This document shows, in pieces, positions 9,130 to 18,103 of a stretch of 64,000 nucleotides of DNA (position 1 is its first letter; every line of letters begins with the position of its first letter). The notes beneath the pieces are model-generated. The model did not search any database. It was not told the DNA's origin and saw only the letters and a program-made list of their open reading frames with translations. This DNA is from Rhodospirillaceae bacterium (GTDB taxonomy: Bacteria > Pseudomonadota > Alphaproteobacteria > GCA-2731375): the NCBI GenBank assembly GCA_018701215.1, contig JABIWH010000050.1, forward strand, positions 372,001 to 436,000, read 5' to 3'. A program made the translations under genes and the position numbers.

Positions 9130-10611
9130 ATGGAAAATACAAACAGTGATACACGATACCTGATCGTCGCCTTTGACGGCCTGCGCCCGGACATGGTGAA
9201 CGATGATTTGACCCCGAATCTGGCGGCCCTGTGCCGAACAGGCAGCCACTGCACGGACAGCCGCGCGGTCTTCCCAACCCTGACACGGGTCAACCAGGCC
9301 AGCCTGATCACCGGCTGTCATCCGGCCCGCCACGGCATGGTGGCCAACAAATTCATGGAGGCGGCTGTCGGCGGCTACCTCAACACCGCCGATTTCGACG
9401 CCTTAAGCCGTGCCGACGAAGTATTGGACGGCATCCTGACGGCGCCCTCGTTGGGTGAAATCCTGCATGGCGCCGGCCTTGAACTGGCCGTCATCGGCTG
9501 CGGCACCCCTGGCGGCAACCGTTTGATGCACCATCGGGCCGAGGCCGTGGGCAGCCTGAATATCTCGCTGCATGGGGTCGAGAAATCCGCCGCACCCGGG
9601 GCGGCGCAGGCGCTGGTCGAGGCGCATGGCCCGATCCCGAAATCCACCCTGCCAAACCACGCGCAAATTAACTGGGTTATCGAAGCCTATATGCAACAGG
9701 TCGCATCGAACCGAGACCCAGCCGTGACGATCCTGTGGTTCTCCGACCCCGACACGCCATTCCATTACCGTGGCATTGAAAGCCCGGAAGCAGCTGACTC
9801 CATCCGGCATGCGGATGCCGCCCTCGGCCGGTTGCTGGATTGGCGCCGTGACAGCGGACGGGAGAACAGCTTGCAGATTGTCGCCATGTCCGATCATGGC
9901 CATGTGGCGACCCATGGCGAGCCTTTGGCCTTGGACGAGAAGTTAGCCGCCGCGGGGTTCGAGATGAGCCCGGACCTGGGCGCGGGCGAGGCCAACCTTG
10001 TCCCCGGCACTGTCGCATCATTGTATGCGCGAGACGCAGCCGTCCAGGCGCGTTTGGTTGATTGGTTGCAAACCCAGCCCTGGTGCGGCCCGATCTTCGC
10101 CCGCGCCATGGAAAATGGGGCATTGCCCCGGGGCACCCTGCCTCTGTCCGATGCCAACCTGGATCACCCCCGTGCGGGCGATATCGTCTTGACGCTACAC
10201 CGGGATGATCATGCACCGAACGGCGGCCTGGCGGGCCGTTGCCTGCATGACGAACCGGATATTCCCACCGGCTGTGGCATGCATGGCGGCCTCTCCTCGC
10301 ATGAGATCAATACGGTCTTGGCTTTCTCTGGCAGCCAGTTCGGCAATGGCGCGCGGGTCACCACGCCCAGCGGCATCATTGATATCCTGCCCACGGTGCT
10401 GCATGGACTGGGCCTTGATCCCGGCTCGGTCGACGGGCGTATCCTGCATGAAGTCTTCCAAGACCATGACGGCGGATCACTCAAAGCCGAACGGATTTCG
10501 AGTGCCGCCGAGGCAGGTCCCCACTACCGCCAAGGCCTTGCGGTCGACCGGGTTGGCGACAGCCGCTATCTGGCTCATGGGGCGCGCCACGATGCCCCGC
10601 CTATTGAATGA
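9130..10611 (+). CDS. Alkaline phosphatase-superfamily phosphodiesterase (nucleotide pyrophosphatase-like)
   Basis: About 493 residues. The metal-site aspartate lies in IVAFDGLRPDMV near the N-terminus. The nucleophile region reads FPTLTRVNQASLITG, with the Thr typical of type I phosphodiesterases. Further metal ligands are in WFSDPDTPFHY, MSDHGHVATHGE and the late MHGGLSSHE. No signal peptide is visible, so it is probably cytoplasmic. The ATG at 9130 is preferred over an in-frame TTG at 9115. It faces away from the CoA ligase gene and converges on the following hydrolase gene with a one-base gap. The substrate (nucleotide sugar, phosphonate or phosphodiester) is not determinable. Confidence 0.88.
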   Translation: MENTNSDTRYLIVAFDGLRPDMVNDDLTPNLAALCRTGSHCTDSRAVFPTLTRVNQASLITGCHPARHGMVANKFMEAAVGGYLNTADFDALSRADEVLDGILTAPSLGEILHGAGLELAVIGCGTPGGNRLMHHRAEAVGSLNISLHGVEKSAAPGAAQALVEAHGPIPKSTLPNHAQINWVIEAYMQQVASNRDPAVTILWFSDPDTPFHYRGIESPEAADSIRHADAALGRLLDWRRDSGRENSLQIVAMSDHGHVATHGEPLALDEKLAAAGFEMSPDLGAGEANLVPGTVASLYARDAAVQARLVDWLQTQPWCGPIFARAMENGALPRGTLPLSDANLDHPRAGDIVLTLHRDDHAPNGGLAGRCLHDEPDIPTGCGMHGGLSSHEINTVLAFSGSQFGNGARVTTPSGIIDILPTVLHGLGLDPGSVDGRILHEVFQDHDGGSLKAERISSAAEAGPHYRQGLAVDRVGDSRYLAHGARHDAPPIE

Positions 10612-10612
10612 T

Positions 10613-11419
10613 CTAGTTGGGCAGACCAGCCAGGAATTTCAGCTCGATATCGACCAGGCCATGTTCGAACAAATCGTTGTGCCCGGCGCCGGGCAGGAAA
10701 TGCGCTTCTTTCGGTTGCGGCGCGGCCTGAAACAGACGGCGTCCGAAGCGGGTGGGAATTATCCTGTCACGCTCGCCATGGATCACCAACAGCGGCGCCT
10801 GAATGCCGCCAATAATATCTATCGAGGGAAAGCGGTCGTACATCAACATCTTGACCGGCAGGAAGAAATAGGCGGCCTGGCCCACATCGACGGTTGAAGT
10901 ATAGGGCGCTTCCAAAATTATGGCCCGAAACTTGGTTTCCGTCGCCATGCGCACGGCAACCCCGCTACCGAGAGATTCTCCCAACATGACAAGCCGTTCC
11001 GAGGGCAGGCCTTGACCTTGCAAATAGGCCAGGGCGGCGCGGGCATCATGATACAGACCATCTTCGCTGGGCTGGCCCGGATTACCGCCATAACCGCGAT
11101 AGCCGACTAACAGCAAGCCATAGCCGGCCTCGATCAAGGCCTGGGTCTTGAAAATTCGATGTGAAATATTGCCGCCGTTACCTTGGAAATAGACAATGGT
11201 GGCAAAGCCCTTTTTCGCCGGGCGGTACCACGACACCAGTTCCAGCGCATCGGAGGTTCGATAGCTCACAACCTGAAATTCCGGCGCACCGACATCGCCG
11301 GGCACGGGCAGATTGGCGTCGGGAAAATACATCAACGAACGCTGGATCATCGTGCAACCGGCCACCAGGGCCGCGTAGGCAACCAACGCCAGACCGAGAA
11401 TTTTCACCACAGCCTCCAT
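10613..11419 (-). CDS. Membrane-anchored alpha/beta hydrolase (BEM46/ABHD13-like)
   Basis: 268 residues. An N-terminal hydrophobic segment ending in LVAGC suggests a membrane anchor, possibly a lipoprotein site. The hydrolase core has the oxyanion-type FQGNGGN motif, the nucleophile elbow GESLGSG, an aspartate in HGERDRIIP and the histidine in PGAGHNDLFEHG, so the Ser-Asp-His triad is complete. This group holds serine hydrolases of poorly known substrate, possibly lipid or peptide esters. It is a single gene, convergent with the phosphodiesterase and divergent from the flavoprotein at 11451 across about 31 bp. Confidence 0.87.
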   Translation of the reverse strand: MEAVVKILGLALVAYAALVAGCTMIQRSLMYFPDANLPVPGDVGAPEFQVVSYRTSDALELVSWYRPAKKGFATIVYFQGNGGNISHRIFKTQALIEAGYGLLLVGYRGYGGNPGQPSEDGLYHDARAALAYLQGQGLPSERLVMLGESLGSGVAVRMATETKFRAIILEAPYTSTVDVGQAAYFFLPVKMLMYDRFPSIDIIGGIQAPLLVIHGERDRIIPTRFGRRLFQAAPQPKEAHFLPGAGHNDLFEHGLVDIELKFLAGLPN

Positions 11420-11450
11420 ATTGGCGGTATTCCCATGCTAGAGTGACCTC

Positions 11451-12749
11451 ATGAACCAGACATCATACGCGAAAATGCCACTGCCGCCCTCTCTTTGGGC
11501 CGCCACCGCCGTACCGGCCCCTGACACGCCGGCCATGGAAGGCGACCAACAAGCCGACGTCGCAATTGTTGGCGGCGGCTTTACCGGGCTTTCCGCTGCC
11601 CTGCATCTGGCCCAAGGTGGCGCGGATGTGGCGGTCCTGGAAGCGGCGGAGCCGGGTTGGGGCGCCTCGGGGCGCAACGGCGGCCAGGTTATTCCGGGCC
11701 TGAAGGAGGATCCGCGGCAGATCATTGCCCGCTTTGGCCAAAAGGATGGCGAGGCCATGGTACGCGCATCCGGCGCCGGCGCCGACCTGGTGTTCGGCCT
11801 GATCGCGGAACACGGCATTGAATGCGATGCCCAGCAAAACGGCTGGATCCAGGCAGCCCATACCCAAGGCATGCTGGGCGATTTACGCAAACGGCACCAG
11901 GACTGGGCCCAGCGTGACGCCAACGTCGCCTGGTTGGAGCCGAATGAACTAGCCCAGCGCATGGGCGACGGCCGCTACAAGGGCGGTTGGATCGACAAGC
12001 GCGGCGGCGGCGTGCAGCCCCTTGGCTATGCCCGCGGTCTGGCCCGCGCGGCGCAAGATCTTGGCGCGCGGGTACATGGTTCGACGCCGGTGCTCTCGCT
12101 GAACCAGACCACCAACGGCTGGCGTCTGGCAACGGCCAACGGCAGCCTGACCGCCGGCAAGGTGATCCTGGCCACCAATGGCTATACCGACGGCCTGTGG
12201 CCCAAGTTGGAGCATACGGTGGTACCGGTCTTCAGCGTGCAGGTGGCCACCGCGCCCCTGGGCGAGAATATTCGCGGCAAGGTCCTGGGCGGGGGCGAGG
12301 TGTTGTCCGATACTCACCGGGTGTTGTGGTATTTCCGCCAGGACGGTCATGGCCGTCTGCTCATGGGCGGCGGCGGCTCGGCCTATGAAAGCGGCGCGGT
12401 GAAAGTCTACGAAGGATTGCGCCAAAGAATTCACAGCCTGTTGCCCGAGGCCGGCGAGATCGAATTCGAATACGCCTGGAACGGCAAGGTTGCCATCACG
12501 CCGGATCATTACCCCCATCTGCATGAACTGGCGCCGGGCCTGTTGGCCGGCCTAGGCTTTAACGGCAGGGGCGTGGCCATGGCGACCATGATGGGCAAGA
12601 TCCTGGCCGACCGGGTGCTGGAAACGGCACAGCCGGAATTTGAGTTTCCAAACATGACGCCGCGTCCACTGCCACTGCATTTCATGCGTGGTGTGGCGGT
12701 TACTGCAACGCGGGCCTATTATCGCTTCCGTGACGCATTGGACGGTTAA
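11451..12749 (+). CDS. FAD-dependent amine oxidase-type oxidoreductase (DAO family, PuuB-like)
   Basis: 432 residues. A Rossmann FAD motif VAIVGGGFTGLSAA sits near residue 37, followed by the acidic end of strand 2 (VLEAAEP) and the GWGASGRNGGQV loop typical of D-amino acid oxidase-family proteins such as gamma-glutamylputrescine oxidase. The C-terminal GLGFNGRGVAMATMMG closes the FAD site. It would oxidise an amine or amino acid and pass electrons to oxygen. It is followed 27 bp later by the double-hotdog gene, so the two may be co-transcribed. No ribosome site is obvious at the chosen ATG. The substrate is unknown. Confidence 0.9.
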   Translation: MNQTSYAKMPLPPSLWAATAVPAPDTPAMEGDQQADVAIVGGGFTGLSAALHLAQGGADVAVLEAAEPGWGASGRNGGQVIPGLKEDPRQIIARFGQKDGEAMVRASGAGADLVFGLIAEHGIECDAQQNGWIQAAHTQGMLGDLRKRHQDWAQRDANVAWLEPNELAQRMGDGRYKGGWIDKRGGGVQPLGYARGLARAAQDLGARVHGSTPVLSLNQTTNGWRLATANGSLTAGKVILATNGYTDGLWPKLEHTVVPVFSVQVATAPLGENIRGKVLGGGEVLSDTHRVLWYFRQDGHGRLLMGGGGSAYESGAVKVYEGLRQRIHSLLPEAGEIEFEYAWNGKVAITPDHYPHLHELAPGLLAGLGFNGRGVAMATMMGKILADRVLETAQPEFEFPNMTPRPLPLHFMRGVAVTATRAYYRFRDALDG

Positions 12750-12776
12750 AGACAAAAAGAAGTTGAGGAGAGTTTC

Positions 12777-13601
12777 ATGTCGAGCGCAATCGAGGCGATC
12801 GCCGATTATCAGGTCGAGGCCTACAACACATCCAAGGATTCCGACAACAAGATCCACGATGATACCGTGGCGAAAAAATTCGGCTTCTCCGGCGGCCTCG
12901 TCCCCGGCGTCGATGTCTATGCCTATTTGTCCCATCCGGCGGCGGAATGCTGGGGTGAGGACTTTTTGACAAGAGGCTCCGCCGATTGCCGCTTGCTGCT
13001 GCCGGTTTATGACGGCGCCACGGCCACTGTCTCCGCCAAACCGGTCGCCGGCGACGATAACGCCATGACGATAACAGTGGAAAGCGCGGGTCAACTATGC
13101 GCGACAGGTACCGCGCGCCTGCACGATGCGGCACCTGCATTGCCCGATTTGGCTGATTTTCCCACCGCGCCGCTGCCTGAAAACCGCCCGCCGGCCTCGC
13201 CGGAAAGTCTGCCCACGGGCGGCATGCTAGGTACATACGAGCTGTGTCTGGACGAGAAAACGATGGCTGGATATTTGGCGGATGTGCGCGAGACCCTGCC
13301 GCTTTACGGGGACGCCGGCCTGATCCATCCAGGCATGATCTCTCGTTTCGGCAACCGCGCCCTGGCGGGAAGCGTCGTCCTGGGCCCCTGGATTCACGTG
13401 GGCAGCGATATCCAGTTTTTTAGCCCGGCCAAGGTGGGCGAGACGGTTTCGGTCCGCGCCCGCGTCACCAATAACTACGAGCGCAAGGGCCATCTGTTCG
13501 TACAAATGGATGCCGTGGTGCTGGCGGGCGGCGAACGGGTCGTGGCGCGGATTGACCATACGGCAATTTATGAACCGCGCCAGGTCCGCGCCGCCGAATA
13601 G
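12777..13601 (+). CDS. Double-hotdog MaoC-like protein
   Basis: 274 residues, started at an ATG with a clear GAGGAG ribosome site. Residues about 22-40 read KIHDDTVAKKFGFSGGLVPG, which matches the hydratase-2 (MaoC) motif of Asp and His followed by a glycine-rich turn. The second half repeats a hotdog-like layout with LIHPGMISRFGNRAL and a closing DHTAIYEP strand. Two tandem hotdog units are usual for R-specific enoyl-CoA hydratases and fatty-acid dehydratases. The spacing is close enough to suggest that active residues are retained, but a thioesterase-like or non-catalytic role cannot be excluded. It follows the amine oxidase-like gene. Confidence 0.72.
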   Translation: MSSAIEAIADYQVEAYNTSKDSDNKIHDDTVAKKFGFSGGLVPGVDVYAYLSHPAAECWGEDFLTRGSADCRLLLPVYDGATATVSAKPVAGDDNAMTITVESAGQLCATGTARLHDAAPALPDLADFPTAPLPENRPPASPESLPTGGMLGTYELCLDEKTMAGYLADVRETLPLYGDAGLIHPGMISRFGNRALAGSVVLGPWIHVGSDIQFFSPAKVGETVSVRARVTNNYERKGHLFVQMDAVVLAGGERVVARIDHTAIYEPRQVRAAE

Positions 13602-13634
13602 AGCCCCAATAGATCCAACCCTACGCCTCGGCCC

Positions 13635-15092
13635 CTATTCCTCGGCCTGGCCCGGTACCGGGGTCGCCGCTTTCGGCCCGATATGGATAGCCTTTTCCCT
13701 GCCCCCATGTTTGGCGATCAGGGCATTCTGCATATTCTTGGCATCGCGGTCGGTCGCTTCCGGATCGCAGATATCGCGTAGATGCCGCTCGTATTCCGCC
13801 ATTATGCCGGCATGGGCCGCATCGGCGGCAATATTCGTGCTTTCCTCCGGATCGGCCACAAGATCGTAGAGTTCGGGCTCGTAACCGATGTAGTAGATAA
13901 ATTTATACCGCCCCTTGCGGATCATGAAGGCGCCCGAGGGCGAGGATGCGGCATGGTACTCGGCGAACACGACGCGGTTGTCATCATCCGTCGCCTTGGC
14001 AATGTCGAACCAGGAAGCACCTTTTAGGGTTTTTTCCTCTTCGTTGGGCTCGACGCCGACGCAATCCAGGATGGTCTGATAGCTGTCCAGCAGCGACACC
14101 GGGGTCTGGCAGACCTTGCCGGCGGGCACCCCATCGCCGGCCATGATCAAGGGTATGGCCGCACCTTCCTGGTACAGGTTGGATTTCCCCCACATGCCCC
14201 GCTTGCCCACATTATCGCCATGATCGGAGGTGTAGATCACCCTTGTATTGGCATCCAGGCCGGCAGCCGCCAGGGCGTCCAGTACCCGGCCAATCTGGGC
14301 GTCGAGATAGGTGCACAGGCCGAAATAGGCCGCCACCCCCATCAAGCGCCGCTCTGGCGTTAGGTTTCGGTCAACCTGCTGAAAATCGTCCATGCGCTGC
14401 AGCCAGGGATGGCGGACATAACCCTTTTCGGGATCCAGCATTCTGGGCGGCAAATCCTCGATGGGATACATGTCGTAGTATTCCTGCGGCACCACCAGCG
14501 GGAAATGCGGCGCCACGAAGCCCAGATAAAGCACCCAGGGCTGCTCATCGGCCCCTTTGTTGCTGCTGTCGGCGGCAGCCTGCAACCAAGTGCAGGCCTC
14601 GTCCGCGATGGATCGGTCGTAACGGTTATAGTTGGACTCGCCCGGTCCGATCTCGTTCAGCATCTGCGAGGGCCGCTCATCGGGCAGAGGGTCACGGATC
14701 GAACCCCAGATCTGGCCAAGACCGCCCATGACGTGCATGGGAATGGTTTGCTTGGAAAACCCGGTCGGCAATTCCTCGGCGCGGTAATGCAGCTTGCCAA
14801 TAGATTCAACGCGCAAGCCTTCATCGATCAGGCGGTGCCCCCAACCCTTGACCTCGCCATCGTAAGGCATGGCGTTATCCCAGTACTTCGTTTCATGGGT
14901 ATAACGTCCGGTCGCGAACGCCGCGCGGGAGGGAATGCATATGGAGGAATTGGTATAGGCGGAGGTAAACCGCGTGCCCTGCGCCGCCAACCTATCAAGG
15001 TTCGGGGTTTTGACGTGGCTATGGCCATAACAACCCAGCATCTTGGAGTTATGCTCATCCGACATGATGTAGAGAATGTTCTGCGGTTTCAT
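13635..15092 (-). CDS. Type I sulfatase
   Basis: 485 residues. The N-terminus has the metal-binding ILYIMSDEHNSKMLGCYG. C52 lies in CIPSRAAFATGRY, the C-x-P-S-R signature in which the cysteine is converted to formylglycine. Later metal ligands are in YTSDHGDNVGKRG, and the C-terminal region has the usual YKFIYY and ELYDL segment. No signal peptide is seen, so it is probably cytoplasmic, as in choline sulfatase-like enzymes. It is last in a minus-strand run with an alcohol dehydrogenase, thioesterase and enoyl-CoA hydratase. Its upstream region is a 14-bp tandem repeat that also supplies a GGGGCGA ribosome site. Confidence 0.93.
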   Translation of the reverse strand: MKPQNILYIMSDEHNSKMLGCYGHSHVKTPNLDRLAAQGTRFTSAYTNSSICIPSRAAFATGRYTHETKYWDNAMPYDGEVKGWGHRLIDEGLRVESIGKLHYRAEELPTGFSKQTIPMHVMGGLGQIWGSIRDPLPDERPSQMLNEIGPGESNYNRYDRSIADEACTWLQAAADSSNKGADEQPWVLYLGFVAPHFPLVVPQEYYDMYPIEDLPPRMLDPEKGYVRHPWLQRMDDFQQVDRNLTPERRLMGVAAYFGLCTYLDAQIGRVLDALAAAGLDANTRVIYTSDHGDNVGKRGMWGKSNLYQEGAAIPLIMAGDGVPAGKVCQTPVSLLDSYQTILDCVGVEPNEEEKTLKGASWFDIAKATDDDNRVVFAEYHAASSPSGAFMIRKGRYKFIYYIGYEPELYDLVADPEESTNIAADAAHAGIMAEYERHLRDICDPEATDRDAKNMQNALIAKHGGREKAIHIGPKAATPVPGQAEE

Positions 15093-15146
15093 ATTAATCG
15101 CCCCAATTTAGTCGCCCTAATTTAGTCGCACCAATTTAGTCACCCT
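15091..15146. repeat. 14-bp tandem repeat spanning a stop codon and the next start codon
   Basis: Three near-perfect 14-bp units lie at 15105-15118, 15119-15132 and 15133-15146 (plus-strand core AATTTAGTCGCCCT). A fourth degenerate unit at 15091-15104 matches about 10 of 14 bases. Read on the minus strand, the third unit holds the last codons and TAA of the enoyl-CoA hydratase gene. The next units repeat that stop, and the degenerate unit reaches the sulfatase start codon. The GGGGCGA of the last units may serve as the sulfatase ribosome site. Confidence 0.85.
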
Positions 15147-15948
15147 GGGGCACGTCGCGGATATCCAGGTTGCCGTCGTTCATGCGTTTCATCAGTTTAT
15201 TGGCATCGTCGGATACCAGCAAATCCAGAAATAGCGTGCGCTCCATCACCAAGCCCTCTTCCAGGGGCTTTTCCAACTCTATGCGCAACAGGCGCTTGAT
15301 GTGGGCAAAGGCCAAGGGCGCCATGGCGGCATATTCCCGCGCCAGCTCCAAAGCACGCGGCAGCACCGGGCCGTCCGTCACCTCGTGCACCATGCCCAGC
15401 GCCAGCGCCTCGCGCGGGGGGACGGTACGGCCACGCAAAACCATTTCCAGGGCGCGGGCCTGACCGACCAGGCGGCCAAGTTTCTGGGTGCCGCCGCCGC
15501 CCGGCAGAATGCCCAGCTTGGCCTCTGGCAGGCCCAGGGTATGCTCGCCATCCTGGACGATACGCAGATCGCACGATAGACAAAACTCAAAACCGCCGCC
15601 CATGGCAAAGCCATTAATGGCCGCGATGGTTATCTTTGGCGTGGTGGCCAGGCGGCGAAAGACCACATCAAGTTCCCGGTCCCGGTCCAGTAATTTCTGG
15701 TCAGAGAATGTCTTGCCTCGGGCGCGCAGGTTATCGGACATCTCCGCCAGCACCTTGACGGAGAAATGGCGGATGAAAACGCCCTCTTCACCGCCCGTGA
15801 AGACCATGGCCCGGCAGCTTTCGTCCCGGTCCAGCTCCTCCGTGACGGCATTCAGCTCGCTGACCGTATCGTCGGTCATGAATTGATCGGGCAGGGTGAT
15901 GGTCACAATGGCAACGGAACCTTCACGGCGCACGGATAGTTGGGGCAT
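15136..15948 (-). CDS. Enoyl-CoA hydratase/isomerase (crotonase family)
   Basis: 270 residues. The oxyanion-hole segment reads INGFAMGGGFEFCLSCDLRI and the second region LPEAKLGILPGGGGTQKLGRLVG. Both crotonase glutamates are in place (GGGFE and LPE), so hydratase activity is plausible. The N-terminal part is less conserved than in standard FadB-type enzymes. It lies between the double-hotdog thioesterase gene (29 bp upstream) and the sulfatase gene in a minus-strand operon. Its last codons take part in the tandem repeat described at 15091. The substrate chain is unknown. Confidence 0.9.
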   Translation of the reverse strand: MPQLSVRREGSVAIVTITLPDQFMTDDTVSELNAVTEELDRDESCRAMVFTGGEEGVFIRHFSVKVLAEMSDNLRARGKTFSDQKLLDRDRELDVVFRRLATTPKITIAAINGFAMGGGFEFCLSCDLRIVQDGEHTLGLPEAKLGILPGGGGTQKLGRLVGQARALEMVLRGRTVPPREALALGMVHEVTDGPVLPRALELAREYAAMAPLAFAHIKRLLRIELEKPLEEGLVMERTLFLDLLVSDDANKLMKRMNDGNLDIRDVPQGD

Positions 15949-15977
15949 GAGTGCCCTCCTCAGAATGGAATCAATCG

Positions 15978-16826
15978 CTAGGCAAAGATACGATAGAGCA
16001 CCGTGCCGCGTGCGACCAGCCGGCCCGTGGCGGCGTCGGCGACCTCAATATCATTCCAATACATCTCGTTATCGCGATAGCCGACATTGCCATAGGCGAC
16101 CAGATCGGCCTTTGCGGGCGGGGCCAAGACCTGTGCCTGGATCGATGGCGTCGAGGCCTTGAACTTGCCCAGGCCCGTGATTGACCACGAACACATGGCT
16201 CCCGCCGTATCCAACAGCGCCAGCGCCGCGCCTTCATGCATGCCGCCGCCCTGATCGCCATTGCTGTCCTGCCACGGCATCAATAGGCGCACCTGGCCGT
16301 CGCGCATGAAGTCCATGGCGATGCCCCGGCCCGAAATGAACGGATTGGCCGCGATACGGTCGCCCATGAAGCCGGGCTCGACCTCGCCATGATCGCCGGC
16401 GGCCATTGGCGTCTCGATGCCATCGCGGCCCAGGCGGCCGCGCACGGCGATGGAACATTGCGCAATGGCCTTGCCGTCGTCGCCCGTGACATCCACGGCC
16501 ATGAAGCACAATTCCTTGCCCCGGCGCAGCAGCCGCGCGGTAGCTTGGATATCCTCGCCTATCGCGGCGGCCAGATAGTTGATCTGGAAATCCATGCTGT
16601 GCCAGGGACCGGTTTCTTCGCCCAGCACATGACGGGCCAGGGCATGGGCGGCGGTGACGGAGGCGGAGGCCGCGACGCCGCCATGCAGGGCGTTGCCCGG
16701 ATTGGCATTGGCCTCGATAAACGGCAGCGCGATAGCCGCCGCATCATCGCGCAGGCTGGCCAAACGCATGCCCAGGGTTTGGCAGTAGGCCGATTGCTCG
16801 ACCCAATTATTGACAAAATCACTCAT
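15978..16826 (-). CDS. Tandem double-hotdog thioesterase (PaaI-like)
   Basis: 282 residues made of two hotdog units. The first has NPGNALHGGVAASASV and the second GDQGGGMHEGAALALLDTAG. Both fit the PaaI motif with a His/Glu-Gly turn before the central helix. Such proteins cleave acyl-CoA or aryl-CoA thioesters. The second unit keeps GMHEGAAL, and the first has LHGGVAA, so one or both sites could be active. It lies 18 bp after the alcohol dehydrogenase gene and 29 bp before the enoyl-CoA hydratase gene, within a four-gene operon. The substrate is unknown. Confidence 0.82.
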   Translation of the reverse strand: MSDFVNNWVEQSAYCQTLGMRLASLRDDAAAIALPFIEANANPGNALHGGVAASASVTAAHALARHVLGEETGPWHSMDFQINYLAAAIGEDIQATARLLRRGKELCFMAVDVTGDDGKAIAQCSIAVRGRLGRDGIETPMAAGDHGEVEPGFMGDRIAANPFISGRGIAMDFMRDGQVRLLMPWQDSNGDQGGGMHEGAALALLDTAGAMCSWSITGLGKFKASTPSIQAQVLAPPAKADLVAYGNVGYRDNEMYWNDIEVADAATGRLVARGTVLYRIFA

Positions 16827-16843
16827 CGTTCAGGTTTAACCCC

Positions 16844-17941
16844 TTAGGCTAAATTCGGTATCAGACAGGAATGGATGGATTCCTCGTTCGGGATTTCGCG
16901 GGCCAGAATTTGAATGGCGCGCTCCGCCTCTCGCAGATCGAAATTATGGGTGTGCATCATCTCCAACGGCGCCCTGCCGGACTCGATTAGGTTGATGGCC
17001 TTTTCATAGCCCGTCGAGGTGACGCCGACCACGCCTTTGATGGTGATCTCCTTCATCATCACTTTGTCAGAGACGAAGCCGGGGATCTCCTTGTAGCCTT
17101 TGGCACCCGCCAGCACGATGGTGCCGCCCGAACGCACGTAGCTGAGAGATTCGGCCACCGGCTCGACAGCGTAGGAAGTGACATCGACGACGATATCGGC
17201 GCCCCTGCCATTGGTGATTTCCCGGATCCGCTGTTTCGCGTTCTCGTTCTCCACATCGATGGTGTGATCGGCTCCAAGCGCCCTAGCGACCTCCATCTTC
17301 TTGGCATCCGCTGCCAGGCCGGTGACGATGACCGTGCCGGCGCCTGCATCCTTGCAGGCCAGGACCGAGGCCAGGCCCCGCTGCCCCGGACCCAGGATCA
17401 CCACGATATCGCCCGGCCCGGTCCGGGGCACTTCGACGGCCCAGCGGTAGCCCGCACCCAGGGGATTGAACATGACGGCGATTTCCGCCGGCAGGCTCTT
17501 GTCCATTTTGTGCACGATGGAATTGCCGTGAATGAACATATATTCCGAATAGGCGCCCCACAGGCCCGGTTCATCGCTCAACGGGATGTAGGAATAGATC
17601 CGCCGATCATCGCACAGGTGATAATTCCCGCCCAGGCAGGATGAACAAAAACGGCAAGACAGCATGGTCTCCACCGCCACCCTATCGCCCACATCCACGC
17701 CCCAGCGCCGCGCCGCCCGGTCACCGATCGCCTCAATAATGCCCAGAGGTTCATGCCCCGGCACCGCCGGGATAGGGGCGCGGAGGACGCCTTCATATTG
17801 TTCATAGTCGCTGCCGCAAATGCCACAGGCCTCCACCCGCAACAGGGCGCTGTCCTCGTCAATCTCCGGAATTGGCAGGCTTCGCGCTTCCAACGTGCGC
17901 GGCGCCGTCTGCACCATGGCCAGGCAGGTTCGTTGCACCAT
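16844..17941 (-). CDS. Zinc-dependent medium-chain alcohol dehydrogenase
   Basis: 365 residues. The catalytic zinc site is in CGICGSDYEQY and PGHEPLG. The structural zinc loop has four cysteines in CRFCSSCLGGNYHLC. The NAD(P) fold begins at VVILGPGQRGLASV, slightly changed from the common GxGxxG. It oxidises an alcohol, or reduces an aldehyde or ketone, of unknown identity. It leads the minus-strand operon with thioesterase, enoyl-CoA hydratase and sulfatase. The promoter region is shared with the divergent gene at 18104 and carries a perfect palindrome, so its expression is probably repressor-controlled. Confidence 0.92.
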   Translation of the reverse strand: MVQRTCLAMVQTAPRTLEARSLPIPEIDEDSALLRVEACGICGSDYEQYEGVLRAPIPAVPGHEPLGIIEAIGDRAARRWGVDVGDRVAVETMLSCRFCSSCLGGNYHLCDDRRIYSYIPLSDEPGLWGAYSEYMFIHGNSIVHKMDKSLPAEIAVMFNPLGAGYRWAVEVPRTGPGDIVVILGPGQRGLASVLACKDAGAGTVIVTGLAADAKKMEVARALGADHTIDVENENAKQRIREITNGRGADIVVDVTSYAVEPVAESLSYVRSGGTIVLAGAKGYKEIPGFVSDKVMMKEITIKGVVGVTSTGYEKAINLIESGRAPLEMMHTHNFDLREAERAIQILAREIPNEESIHSCLIPNLA

Positions 17942-18018
17942 GAATTCATATCCTTACATCAGCGATGTTTTCTGCTGCCGACAGTTTAAGACAAACCGCA
18001 CGAGGGCCCAAATTTTTT

Positions 18019-18032
18019 CTAACGGCCGTTAG
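18019..18032. promoter_or_regulatory. Palindromic operator candidate in a divergent promoter
   Basis: CTAACGGCCGTTAG is a perfect 14-bp palindrome flanked on both sides by T runs. It sits midway between the starts of the alcohol dehydrogenase operon (17941, minus) and the CMD-like gene (18104, plus). The TAAC/GTTA half-sites resemble TetR-family operators. No TetR gene is in the window, so the regulator would be encoded elsewhere. Confidence 0.6.
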
Positions 18033-18103
18033 TTTTTTGTTGTCACCAGCCCGGGAAAGCGGCAATTTGCGGGTCGGATATTCGCCATGAGGAGTTAGCA
18101 GAG

